From positions 1-34,571 of the IMG/VR virus record IMGVR_UViG_3300017772_002829: DNA of 34,571 nt. One strand, given 5' to 3'. Shown here in pieces: positions 21,555 through 27,792 of the stretch. Both the position numbers and the translations under genes were made by a program. Under the pieces are notes generated by a model. That model made no database searches, was not told the origin of the DNA, and saw nothing but the letters and a program-made list of their open reading frames with translations. Numbering within the stretch: position 1 is the stretch's first letter; each line of letters begins with the position of its first letter. This stretch comes from a virus.

Positions 21555-21938
21555 TTAGTCATCTGTAAAGTGCATGTTAGCACCATTCTCATTATCTTCA
21601 GCGACACTAATTTTAAGTTCTCGCTTTGGATATTTGTTGAGAATAATTTCTGCTAGTTCTTCTGCAATCATTTCACAACTGCGGTGATTAAGTTCTAGTG
21701 TCCCATCACTATAAAGTGATTCTAACCAACGTTTGAATTGAATAAATTCAATATCTCTGTCGTTATGTGTTACACTAATCTCTACACGAAAGTGAAAGAT
21801 ATGCCTGTGTGCATATCCTAAGAATGAAACATCATCCCACTTACCTGTTGCTAATGCTGGGTCGTTCATAGCAGCGGGATATAAATGCACGCCTTCTTTG
21901 CTAAATGTTACCCAAATATTACGAGATGCTATTTGCAT
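21555..21938 (-). CDS. queD: QueD-like (6-pyruvoyltetrahydropterin synthase family) protein
   Basis: A 127-aa protein fitting the T-fold layout. H18 (GVHLY) and the H44-x-H46 pair in YAHRHIFHF match the three zinc-binding histidines. DIEFIQFKRWLE (62-73) matches the D-F-x-x-L-K strand/helix and SVAEDNENGA (111-120) the C-terminal Glu motif. QueD makes 6-carboxytetrahydropterin from FolE's product. The catalytic Cys that normally precedes the HxH is not visible. I recall similar proteins in T4-like marine phages. It may be an active divergent QueD or a relative with another role; the window context favours the deazaguanine pathway. Confidence 0.7.
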   Translation of the reverse strand: MQIASRNIWVTFSKEGVHLYPAAMNDPALATGKWDDVSFLGYAHRHIFHFRVEISVTHNDRDIEFIQFKRWLESLYSDGTLELNHRSCEMIAEELAEIILNKYPKRELKISVAEDNENGANMHFTDD

Positions 21939-22121
21939 TTACTTAGTCTCAACGCCGGCTTTGGCACGTTCAAGTTTTAGTAATTCCCATAGCTTCCAAT
22001 CGATAGCTTCTAAGAACTTCATTAACTTTTCAGTGTCAAGGCTTTCACCTGTTACTGCTGGCGCTACTTCTACTGCTTCAGTAGTAGTTTCTTCGTCAAG
22101 TAGTCTTACTTTTTTTACCAT
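21939..22121 (-). CDS. hypothetical protein, 60 aa
   Basis: A 60-aa protein. A basic start (MVKKVRLLDEE) leads to a Thr/Val/Ala linker and a C-terminal helix (TEKLMKFLEAIDWKLWELLKL). It abuts the QueD-like start (TAA then ATG) and has AGGAG before its own ATG. It could be a small adaptor; no family recognised. Confidence 0.65.
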   Translation of the reverse strand: MVKKVRLLDEETTTEAVEVAPAVTGESLDTEKLMKFLEAIDWKLWELLKLERAKAGVETK

Positions 22122-22131
22122 AATATATCTC

Positions 22132-22668
22132 CTATTTGATTATATGATCTTGTGTGTATTGATCCCAATCTGTAAACACAGATCGGTCCATTAAGTTATG
22201 AAGGGTATGAACCCATACACCTTCGTTGGTAGCATCAAAATCAACATCGTCAATCTTAACACATGCATTATATCCCATTTGATCAACATAAGGAATTCTT
22301 ACGCTTATCATTGGAATAAATCTACGATACTCAGTAAATCCACTTTCGAGGACATAATCTGAATATTTGTTTTCAAAGTCTAGTGTTACCCAAAAGTCTG
22401 CTTTAAGCAAAGCCATTACTAGGGTATCCCATGCTTCGTTTTGTTCGTCAGTGCCATGTGGCAACTCAACATTAAATGACATGTTTGCACCCAAGTAAAT
22501 ATGTTTACAATCATGTTCTTTTGCTAATACTAAGATTTCTGCAACGGGTGTGTCTGTTCCCACTACAAAGAGTGTCTTCATACCATATGCTGGTGTGCGT
22601 TCTATTTCTTTGCCTACAAACAATGTAGTGCCGGTTACACCACTTGCTTCATCATAGTTTCTTTTCAT
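22132..22668 (-). CDS. conserved phage protein of unknown function, 178 aa
   Basis: A 178-aa protein beginning MKRNYDEASGVTGTTLFVGKE. LFVVGTDTPVAEILVLAKEH and HIYLGANMSF read like an alpha/beta fold. I recall close relatives in many T4-like cyanophages, always without a function. It sits two genes before the QueD-like gene, so a link to pterin or deazaguanine chemistry is possible but unsupported by motif. No cysteine cluster or P-loop is visible. ATG overlaps the previous stop (TAATG). Confidence 0.75.
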   Translation of the reverse strand: MKRNYDEASGVTGTTLFVGKEIERTPAYGMKTLFVVGTDTPVAEILVLAKEHDCKHIYLGANMSFNVELPHGTDEQNEAWDTLVMALLKADFWVTLDFENKYSDYVLESGFTEYRRFIPMISVRIPYVDQMGYNACVKIDDVDFDATNEGVWVHTLHNLMDRSVFTDWDQYTQDHIIK

Positions 22669-22868
22669 TACTGCTCTCGTTCTGCAATTGTTGTTTCAAG
22701 TCTAACGATTTCTTCTTTAAGTGAAAGTTTTTCTTTTTTCATTTTATGAAGTTCTATATCGTTAATATGATTAGTATACGCTGTTTTTATGTCGTTGTCA
22801 AGTGTTTTATGTTTTTCAACCAACGCATTTTTGTGCCTTAGTAAACTGTTTATTGTTCCTGTTCCCAT
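22668..22868 (-). CDS. YdcH/DUF465-like coiled-coil protein
   Basis: A 66-aa protein that is almost wholly coiled coil: LLRHKNALVEKHKTLDNDI followed by KMKKEKLSLKEEIVRLE. The H...L...H..L...I pattern and the LKxxxLxLKEEI end fit the small DUF465 (YdcH) family, which is of unknown function in bacteria. AAGGAG precedes the ATG at 22868. Confidence 0.7.
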   Translation of the reverse strand: MGTGTINSLLRHKNALVEKHKTLDNDIKTAYTNHINDIELHKMKKEKLSLKEEIVRLETTIAEREQ

Positions 22869-22878
22869 TTCACTCTCC

Positions 22879-23502
22879 TTATATGTTTAAAAATTCACCA
22901 GATTTAATCATTTTTACTACATCTTCAAACATATCATACATGCTTATTTGAAGATAAACTCTGGTTCGATCGTCATTCCTAACTCCATGAACTCTTTCCG
23001 TGTCCATAAGTGTAGGATGAATAGTTGAATATTCACATGTTCCTAAAAAGAATTCATCATCATGTCCTGCTGATATAGATCCTTGTTCGGTATGAACTAA
23101 GTGTGCTTCGTCACCTAGTATCTCTTCAGAATAGAAATCTAATCCCATGCCACCATCTTCTGGTAGTATAGGAAACATTATTACAGACTTACGAGAAAAA
23201 TCTGTGTGTGGATGAAATTGAAACCCTGGTTGATAGATTGTTATTGCTACGTTTCCACTATCAAGAGATTTTACTTTTGGATTGAATTGATCCATTATAC
23301 CTTTTATTAATGGATTGTCATGAAACTCATTATCTATATAATCATCACCTGCTAATGTTACAGAACTAAATAAACCGTTGGTTGCTTTATCTCTAATCTC
23401 TGAATAGTCAATTGCTAAATGTTTAACTGAATGATAGTAATCTACTAATGCAAGTCGATCATATGTCAGCTCTTTGATTTCGTAGATTCTATCTTCAAAC
23501 AT
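22879..23502 (-). CDS. 2-oxoglutarate/Fe(II)-dependent oxygenase-like protein
   Basis: A 207-aa protein of the double-stranded beta-helix oxygenase class. The iron ligands are H99-x-D101 in HPHTDF and H172 in RVHGV; R179 or R181 in DDRTRVYL binds 2-oxoglutarate. These enzymes hydroxylate or demethylate proteins, nucleic acids or small molecules. It lies between the DpdA-like and QueD-like genes, so action on a modified base is an attractive idea but not shown. Prolyl-hydroxylase-like action is equally possible. GAGGGA precedes the ATG at 23502. Confidence 0.82.
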   Translation of the reverse strand: MFEDRIYEIKELTYDRLALVDYYHSVKHLAIDYSEIRDKATNGLFSSVTLAGDDYIDNEFHDNPLIKGIMDQFNPKVKSLDSGNVAITIYQPGFQFHPHTDFSRKSVIMFPILPEDGGMGLDFYSEEILGDEAHLVHTEQGSISAGHDDEFFLGTCEYSTIHPTLMDTERVHGVRNDDRTRVYLQISMYDMFEDVVKMIKSGEFLNI

Positions 23503-25002
23503 TTAATTTAATCCCTCTAGGAATGTTTCTGCATCTTCTACATCATTTTCTGTAAAGTCTGCATCTCCTTGATCACCCCAACTTGCATCAAACAAGTTAT
23601 CAAATGCACTTGCACTAGTCTTAATACTTTTTTGCCCACTAAAGTCTGCAAGCATTGGTTGTGCTTCTTCTAGCATTTGCATAGGTGTTTCACTTTTAAA
23701 TAGTTCATTGATGAAGTTTACTACATAAATTGTGTTGCGTGGAATCCATGTATCAAACTCATCAATCTTCTTACCGGCTTTGACTTTTTGCCAATGTCTA
23801 TGACTAGGAGTATATCTAGTTGTTGCAACATCTGTTAATGCATTTGCATTTTGAATACTGTCGATGTGCATGTAAACATTATGTGCCATCATTAAGAAGT
23901 AACTAAAGCTATCCCAACTTGTTTTGCCTTCTTTACCAACTTTGTTTAACATACCTGGCTTATACCAACATATATCACCCATTGTAAGTCTGTCTGCAAT
24001 AGGACCGTTGAATGGAAACTTCATGTCATAGTTTCCTGCAAAACGTTTGTCGTCAATAGCACCTTCCATTACATACCCAAACTTGTCATTACGCAAGTTG
24101 TTACTGGTATACATTTGGCCTTTGGCTGTAGTAATAAAAGGACTTGCCGCATCAAAAGTAACCATCATGTTTTCATTTACAGTTTCACGTAGGTTACGTT
24201 GAATAGCTGTAAATACGCAACTCCAATCAAGTTTTGCTGTTCCTAGATAGTGAATTAAATCTTTACCTGGATCCAACATCTTTTCGTCACGCATAACAAT
24301 AAGTCTACGCAACATTAGATGCAACTGTTTCATGTTGTAACCAGCCATTGCCCAACCCTCAAATGGATAGTGCTTGACTGCTTCATACCAAATATCAGCA
24401 GTGTGTTCATCGTTGCCTTGTAACACATTCATAAACTTAGTTTTACCTTGCCTGTTACGAACAAAGTAATCATTGTTAAACATTGTATAGTCCAAACAAT
24501 CTGCAAAACTTTTTAGTCCTGTCTTTTCACTAAGTGGTGGAATTGCTGCCAATGTTGGAATATCTAACACCATACTATAATCTGCTGTGTGTTCTAGCCA
24601 ATTAAGAATAGTGCTACGCAACTTGTCCTCAGTTTTAAAGTTAGCCCAATCCATTTGAATTACGCCTTTAGCAATCTGGAAACCTCCACTATCGCCTAAG
24701 ATAAAACTTTTGTTTCTGTCACGTTTTTGAATCATACATTCTTGCACATCACTTTTTGCTGTGTCAAGTGTAGCGTGTCCTGCCGAGTATAGGCCCCACT
24801 TATAATTGTAATAGGTATCAATATCCTTTAAGAAGTCACAACCATCAATGCCGTGTTCGAAGCCATTAGGCATACGTTCATTGCTTAGATAATTGGGATC
24901 TCGTCTTTGATTACTGATTAATTTACTATAGAAGCTACTAATACTAGGCAAGAATACTGCATAGTCTTTGTTCTTCGTTGTGAGGTCTACACTTGGAATC
25001 AT
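23503..25002 (-). CDS. dpdA: DpdA-like DNA guanine transglycosylase (TGT superfamily)
   Basis: A 499-aa protein with the ordered motifs of tRNA-guanine transglycosylases: D104-SGGFQ (104-109) for base recognition, D147 (MVLDIPT), NVLQG (192-196), HYLGTAK (251-257) and D284 (VTFDAASPF), the likely nucleophile. The Cys/His zinc site that closes bacterial Tgt is not visible. Phage DpdA proteins swap guanine in DNA for a 7-deazaguanine, giving resistance to restriction. It directly follows the sliding clamp gene, consistent with acting at replication. FolE, QueD-like and QueE are in the same window. The superfamily is clear; DNA rather than RNA as substrate is inferred. Confidence 0.83.
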   Translation of the reverse strand: MIPSVDLTTKNKDYAVFLPSISSFYSKLISNQRRDPNYLSNERMPNGFEHGIDGCDFLKDIDTYYNYKWGLYSAGHATLDTAKSDVQECMIQKRDRNKSFILGDSGGFQIAKGVIQMDWANFKTEDKLRSTILNWLEHTADYSMVLDIPTLAAIPPLSEKTGLKSFADCLDYTMFNNDYFVRNRQGKTKFMNVLQGNDEHTADIWYEAVKHYPFEGWAMAGYNMKQLHLMLRRLIVMRDEKMLDPGKDLIHYLGTAKLDWSCVFTAIQRNLRETVNENMMVTFDAASPFITTAKGQMYTSNNLRNDKFGYVMEGAIDDKRFAGNYDMKFPFNGPIADRLTMGDICWYKPGMLNKVGKEGKTSWDSFSYFLMMAHNVYMHIDSIQNANALTDVATTRYTPSHRHWQKVKAGKKIDEFDTWIPRNTIYVVNFINELFKSETPMQMLEEAQPMLADFSGQKSIKTSASAFDNLFDASWGDQGDADFTENDVEDAETFLEGLN

Positions 25003-25006
25003 ATGC

Positions 25007-25756
25007 TTATACCGTTAATGCTGGAAGGATGTAGTCGTATTTGCCAATGCCTGAGTCTACACTAATTTGTAGAGCTCCACGGGCACTAATTTCCATTACG
25101 CATGTTCCTGACATACCTAACTTCAAAATAGCTAATACTTGTGCTAGTGGCCAAGCATAGCCTTCGTTTAGTTCTCCGCTAATGTTTTTAGCAAATGTTC
25201 GCTTACCTGTAAATGATCCGTCTGGAGCACCTACTGTAACAATTAAGTCTGTGCCTTCTGTTTTAACAGTAAAGTTTGGTTCGATACCACCGTAAATTCC
25301 TGCGATAGCATTAAGTTCTGCAACTTTATTTTTAGTTGGTTCAAAAGTGACATCCCAATCAGCACCTTTAAACTTTACAGTTTGTAGTGTCTGTTCGATA
25401 ATCTCTTTTGACATAAAACGATATTGGTCTGTGTTACCATCTGCATCTTTAAACATTAGATGATCTGGCATTTGAACTCCATTACGTTCACGTGAAACAA
25501 CTTCAACTGAAGCTGTATCTTCTTGATAGTTTGATAGTGATGTTACACCTGCTAAGAAACCTAAGTTACCTAGTCCAAACTCACCTTTAAAGTCTGGTTG
25601 TGCATTGTGTAATGTTGCGTGTAAGATAACTGTGCGATCGGCATCCATTGCATCTAGCTCTGTTGCTTCATCTGTTCCTGTTACTTTCACATTTGTAATA
25701 AAACCAAGACCTGCTGTATGTTTTACGATGTCTTGAACTACGTCACGTGTGCTCAT
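25007..25756 (-). CDS. 45: DNA polymerase sliding clamp (T4 gp45-like)
   Basis: A 249-aa protein resembling T4 gp45 in length and layout. A central GLGNLGFLAGVTSLSNY matches the conserved clamp strand/helix, and the end GIGKYDYILPALTV is the typical C-terminal beta strand. The trimeric clamp tethers the polymerase and, in T4, also drives late transcription. AGGAG precedes the ATG at 25756. It follows two consensus promoters and two tRNA genes, as an early-expressed replication gene would. The identification rests on pattern since clamps have no catalytic motif. Confidence 0.72.
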   Translation of the reverse strand: MSTRDVVQDIVKHTAGLGFITNVKVTGTDEATELDAMDADRTVILHATLHNAQPDFKGEFGLGNLGFLAGVTSLSNYQEDTASVEVVSRERNGVQMPDHLMFKDADGNTDQYRFMSKEIIEQTLQTVKFKGADWDVTFEPTKNKVAELNAIAGIYGGIEPNFTVKTEGTDLIVTVGAPDGSFTGKRTFAKNISGELNEGYAWPLAQVLAILKLGMSGTCVMEISARGALQISVDSGIGKYDYILPALTV

Positions 25757-25794
25757 ATGATTCTCCTATTGATAATTATAATATAACTATAGTA

Positions 25795-25823
25795 ATTGTA
25801 TAATAGTATTTAGAAAATGTCAA
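25795..25823 (-). promoter_or_regulatory. sigma70-type promoter for the clamp/dpdA unit
   Basis: On the minus strand TTGACA (25818-25823), 17 bp, TACAAT (25795-25800), 39 bases upstream of the clamp ATG. Second of a tandem pair with 25902-25930. Confidence 0.85.
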
Positions 25824-25825
25824 GT

Positions 25826-25843
25826 AAAAAGGCCATTTATGGC
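25826..25843 (-). terminator. weak hairpin with T-tract between the two clamp promoters
   Basis: On the minus strand GCCA-TAAA-TGGC (25832-25843) is followed after one base by TTTTT (25826-25830). The stem is only 4-5 bp, so it may be an attenuator for transcripts from the upstream promoter or nothing at all. Confidence 0.35.
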
Positions 25844-25901
25844 ATTAAAATTGATGTTTTATTATACAAGTTTCTAGTTAGTTTTGTTGTGTCATATAGT
25901 T

Positions 25902-25930
25902 ATTATACAACATAAATTGAAAGGTGTCAA
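25902..25930 (-). promoter_or_regulatory. consensus sigma70-type promoter downstream of the tRNA genes
   Basis: On the minus strand TTGACA (25925-25930), 17 bp, TATAAT (25902-25907), a perfect match. It lies 12 bases after the tRNA-Arg(TCT) CCA. About 140 bases of leader to the clamp gene would carry the second promoter and weak hairpin. No further ORF is seen between it and the clamp. Confidence 0.9.
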
Positions 25931-25941
25931 CCTTAGTGATT

Positions 25942-26018
25942 TGGCCCGCTCTACAGGATTCGAACCTGTGACCTACTGCTTAGAAGGCAGTTGCTCTATC
26001 CAGCTGAGCTAAGAGCGG
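25942..26018 (-). tRNA. tRNA-Arg(TCT)
   Basis: A 77-nt cloverleaf. The acceptor pair is CCGCTCT/AGAGCGG with G discriminator and encoded CCA. The anticodon stem ACTGC/GCAGT closes the loop CTTCTAA, anticodon TCT (codon AGA). The T arm is ACAGG TTCGAAT CCTGT. AGA is favoured in AT-rich genomes. Confidence 0.97.
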
Positions 26019-26037
26019 GCATTGTTATTAACGCTTT

Positions 26038-26114
26038 TGGCGTGCCTGATGCGACTCGAACACATGGCCTTAGGTTCCGCAAACCTACGCTCTATCCAAC
26101 TGAGCTACAGGCAC
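26038..26114 (-). tRNA. tRNA-Arg(GCG)
   Basis: A 77-nt cloverleaf. The acceptor pair is GTGCCTG/CAGGCAC with G discriminator and encoded CCA. The anticodon stem TAGGT/ACCTA closes the loop TTGCGGA, so the anticodon is GCG (Arg, codons CGC/CGT). The T arm ATGTG TTCGAGT CGCAT has one G-T pair. Most bacteria use ACG edited to ICG instead, making this anticodon unusual. Confidence 0.93.
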
Positions 26115-26116
26115 GT

Positions 26117-26251
26117 TTATCCGAAATGCTTTGTAATAGCATTTGGTAATTTTGATTTGATTGGGTTCCATATTGCTGCTTCTGCCTTGCCTATAAACTT
26201 AGGTCTTGGCACTAGCCATCCAATTAGAACTCCTAGTAAAAAATATCCCAT
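26117..26251 (-). CDS. small membrane protein, 44 aa
   Basis: A 44-residue ORF beginning MGYFLLGVLIGWLVPRPKF. The first 14 residues are a short membrane-like stretch followed by a positive, Lys/Pro-rich tail. GGAG lies seven bases before the ATG, which overlaps the previous stop (TAATG), and the ORF ends two bases before tRNA-Arg(GCG). Such tight packing supports a real gene. Function unknown. Confidence 0.65.
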   Translation of the reverse strand: MGYFLLGVLIGWLVPRPKFIGKAEAAIWNPIKSKLPNAITKHFG

Positions 26252-26622
26252 TACAGTTCTCCGTTGTCTCTCATTTGTTTTCTAATACTTGTTGCACTAA
26301 TATTATGTATTGTAGCACCTAAATCGTGTTGTGTCAAGCTATAACCTACACCACGCCCATAACTAATGTCTACAATGTTTGGCACATTAATAATATTATA
26401 TTGATTACGATATTCAAATCCTTCAGTCGCTAGTGCTTTTATAATGTTTTCACGAACTGTATCCATATCAAATGGATTGTCATCTATGCCTTGCACATTA
26501 CGAATCATAATACAAACTTGTCCAGTTTGTTCATATGCTCGTTTAAATAATTCTGTATGTCCATCATGCCACGGTTGCCAACGCCCAAGCATCTGTGCTG
26601 TGGGTTTCTTACTGTCAAACAT
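26251..26622 (-). CDS. HIGH-family nucleotidyltransferase (cytidylyl/adenylyltransferase-like)
   Basis: A 123-aa protein with GRWQPWHDGH (13-22), the phosphate-binding HxGH motif, and ISATSIR (108-114), the ISxTxIR motif of NMN/CoaD-type transferases. These enzymes join a nucleotide to a phosphate-bearing substrate. It overlaps the adenylylsulfate-kinase-like gene by 8 bases; phages carry such pairs. Candidates are NMN adenylyltransferase, a sugar/glycerol cytidylyltransferase or an ATP-sulfurylase-like step; sequence alone does not decide. An internal promoter lies at 26309-26337. Confidence 0.8.
   Translation of the reverse strand: MFDSKKPTAQMLGRWQPWHDGHTELFKRAYEQTGQVCIMIRNVQGIDDNPFDMDTVRENIIKALATEGFEYRNQYNIINVPNIVDISYGRGVGYSLTQHDLGATIHNISATSIRKQMRDNGEL
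26309..26337 (-). promoter_or_regulatory. intragenic sigma70-type promoter ahead of the tRNA genes
   Basis: On the minus strand TTGACA (26332-26337), 17 bp, TACAAT (26309-26314), inside the nucleotidyltransferase gene. Its product would carry the 44-aa ORF and both tRNA-Arg genes. The hexamers equal those of the clamp promoter. Confidence 0.55.
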
Positions 26623-27040
26623 TATTAATCTCTATCCAACGTTTTACTACGGGCATCAGTTGTTCATGTGCATCGTCAAACCAATCCTCAATATGATAAT
26701 CTACTTGCTCAGGAGGTTCAAACAAATCATTTGTATCTTCGTATCTGCCTCGAGAAATAGTATCCATCCATACTGTAAAGTCTGGATTAAAATTAGTTCT
26801 TGCTTCTTCGGTGGGAGCAATAAAATCACACACTGCAATCTTACCTGCCATAACTACACCATCTGCTAAATGCTTCATGCGAACAGACTGCCTAATACGA
26901 CCAGACAAACTAAAGTCCCAATCATCATAACTTGTTCTTACTGCATCAGCATTAATATGCACACCACCTACTAATTCTGCAAAGGGTTTTGCTAGTGTAG
27001 TTTTGCCACTACCCGGTAGTCCAAAGATTAGTATTTTCAA
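26615..27040 (-). CDS. adenylylsulfate kinase-like P-loop kinase
   Basis: A 141-aa kinase. GLPGSGKT (7-14) is Walker A, followed by NADAVRTSYDDWDFS, RIRQSVRMKHLAD, CDFIAPTEEAR and a later GRYEDTNDLFEPP, matching the order in APS kinases (CysC), which phosphorylate adenylylsulfate to PAPS. It is shorter than CysC (about 200 aa), so another small substrate is possible. The start is TTG at 27040 with GAGGAG upstream. Next to a nucleotidyltransferase; two sulfotransferase-like genes lie upstream. Confidence 0.75.
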   Translation of the reverse strand: MKILIFGLPGSGKTTLAKPFAELVGGVHINADAVRTSYDDWDFSLSGRIRQSVRMKHLADGVVMAGKIAVCDFIAPTEEARTNFNPDFTVWMDTISRGRYEDTNDLFEPPEQVDYHIEDWFDDAHEQLMPVVKRWIEINNV

Positions 27041-27150
27041 TCTAAATTCTCCTCATGCCAACTAGGGCATCCATCGTCTGTGCAATTGTTTTCTATATGG
27101 TTAGCATTGTATATGAACAACGCTGTAATCATTACTATTATATATTCCAT
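27037..27150 (-). CDS. small ORF, 37 aa, probably leaderless
   Basis: A 37-residue ORF beginning MEYIIVMITALFIYNANH. The first 14 residues are hydrophobic and could insert in the membrane; the tail is acidic with two cysteines (NNCTDDGC). It has no ribosome binding site, but the ATG lies six bases after the -10 of the promoter at 27157-27185, so it would begin at the 5' end of the mRNA. Its stop overlaps the kinase TTG start (TTGA). Confidence 0.55.
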   Translation of the reverse strand: MEYIIVMITALFIYNANHIENNCTDDGCPSWHEENLD

Positions 27151-27156
27151 TGTTAT

Positions 27157-27185
27157 ATAATAGACTAATGTAAATAGTTTGTCAA
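27157..27185 (-). promoter_or_regulatory. sigma70-type promoter giving a leaderless mRNA
   Basis: On the minus strand TTGACA (27180-27185), 17 bp, TATTAT (27157-27162), then six bases and the ATG at 27150. Transcription should start at or beside the A of that ATG. Confidence 0.85.
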
Positions 27186-27192
27186 CTAGTTT

Positions 27193-27792
27193 TTATAATA
27201 ATTTATGCTCTCTCATCATAAAACTTGGCCTGTAAAAGTCTATTTCATTTACTTTGTGCCATGTGTGTTTGTGTGCTGAAAAGCACCAAGCATGGTTAGG
27301 TTTGTAAGGCACTTGTGCTTGTGCCACAGTTGGTTTACGTGATACAAGAACTCCGCTGTCTGTGTGCGTATTATCTTGTGCCATGTATACTTGGAAGGTA
27401 GTAATTTCTTTACCTGGATATGAATCCATATCGTTGTGCCAGCCTTGATGAAATCCTGGATAATCTAAATGCCACAGACAACTGTAACGCTGAAACTGAA
27501 TACCAGTTACTTCAAGTATACGTGCTGTAAGTTCTTCTGTCCACAACCAATCATAGAACTCACGTAAGAATCCTGTAGACTTTTCACGTGCTTCTTCATC
27601 TATCATTATTACTTGTCCTTGTGGATAAGCAGGATCACTTCCATCATCATTGTATACTGGCCAATCTTTTATTGCATCAGAATATAATATGTTTGTAAGA
27701 TTCTCATATACTTCATCTGTAAAGAATCCACTGTCGGCTTGCATATACTTCCACGGATGCACATACTCACTAAAGGTTGTATCAGTAATCAT
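27193..27792 (-). CDS. 2-oxoglutarate/Fe(II)-dependent oxygenase-like protein
   Basis: A 199-aa protein. GFHQGWHNDMD (113-123) gives the H119-x-D121 iron ligands, and AHKHTWHKV (173-181) a distal His (H176 or H179), with R188 in YRPSFMM as the 2-oxoglutarate-binding Arg. This is a double-stranded beta-helix oxygenase, differing in length and spacing from the 22879 protein. Prolyl-hydroxylase-like enzymes are nearest in layout; the substrate is unknown. ATG at 27792 overlaps the upstream stop (ATGA). It ends the operon that begins at the 34021 gene. Confidence 0.82.
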   Translation of the reverse strand: MITDTTFSEYVHPWKYMQADSGFFTDEVYENLTNILYSDAIKDWPVYNDDGSDPAYPQGQVIMIDEEAREKSTGFLREFYDWLWTEELTARILEVTGIQFQRYSCLWHLDYPGFHQGWHNDMDSYPGKEITTFQVYMAQDNTHTDSGVLVSRKPTVAQAQVPYKPNHAWCFSAHKHTWHKVNEIDFYRPSFMMREHKLL

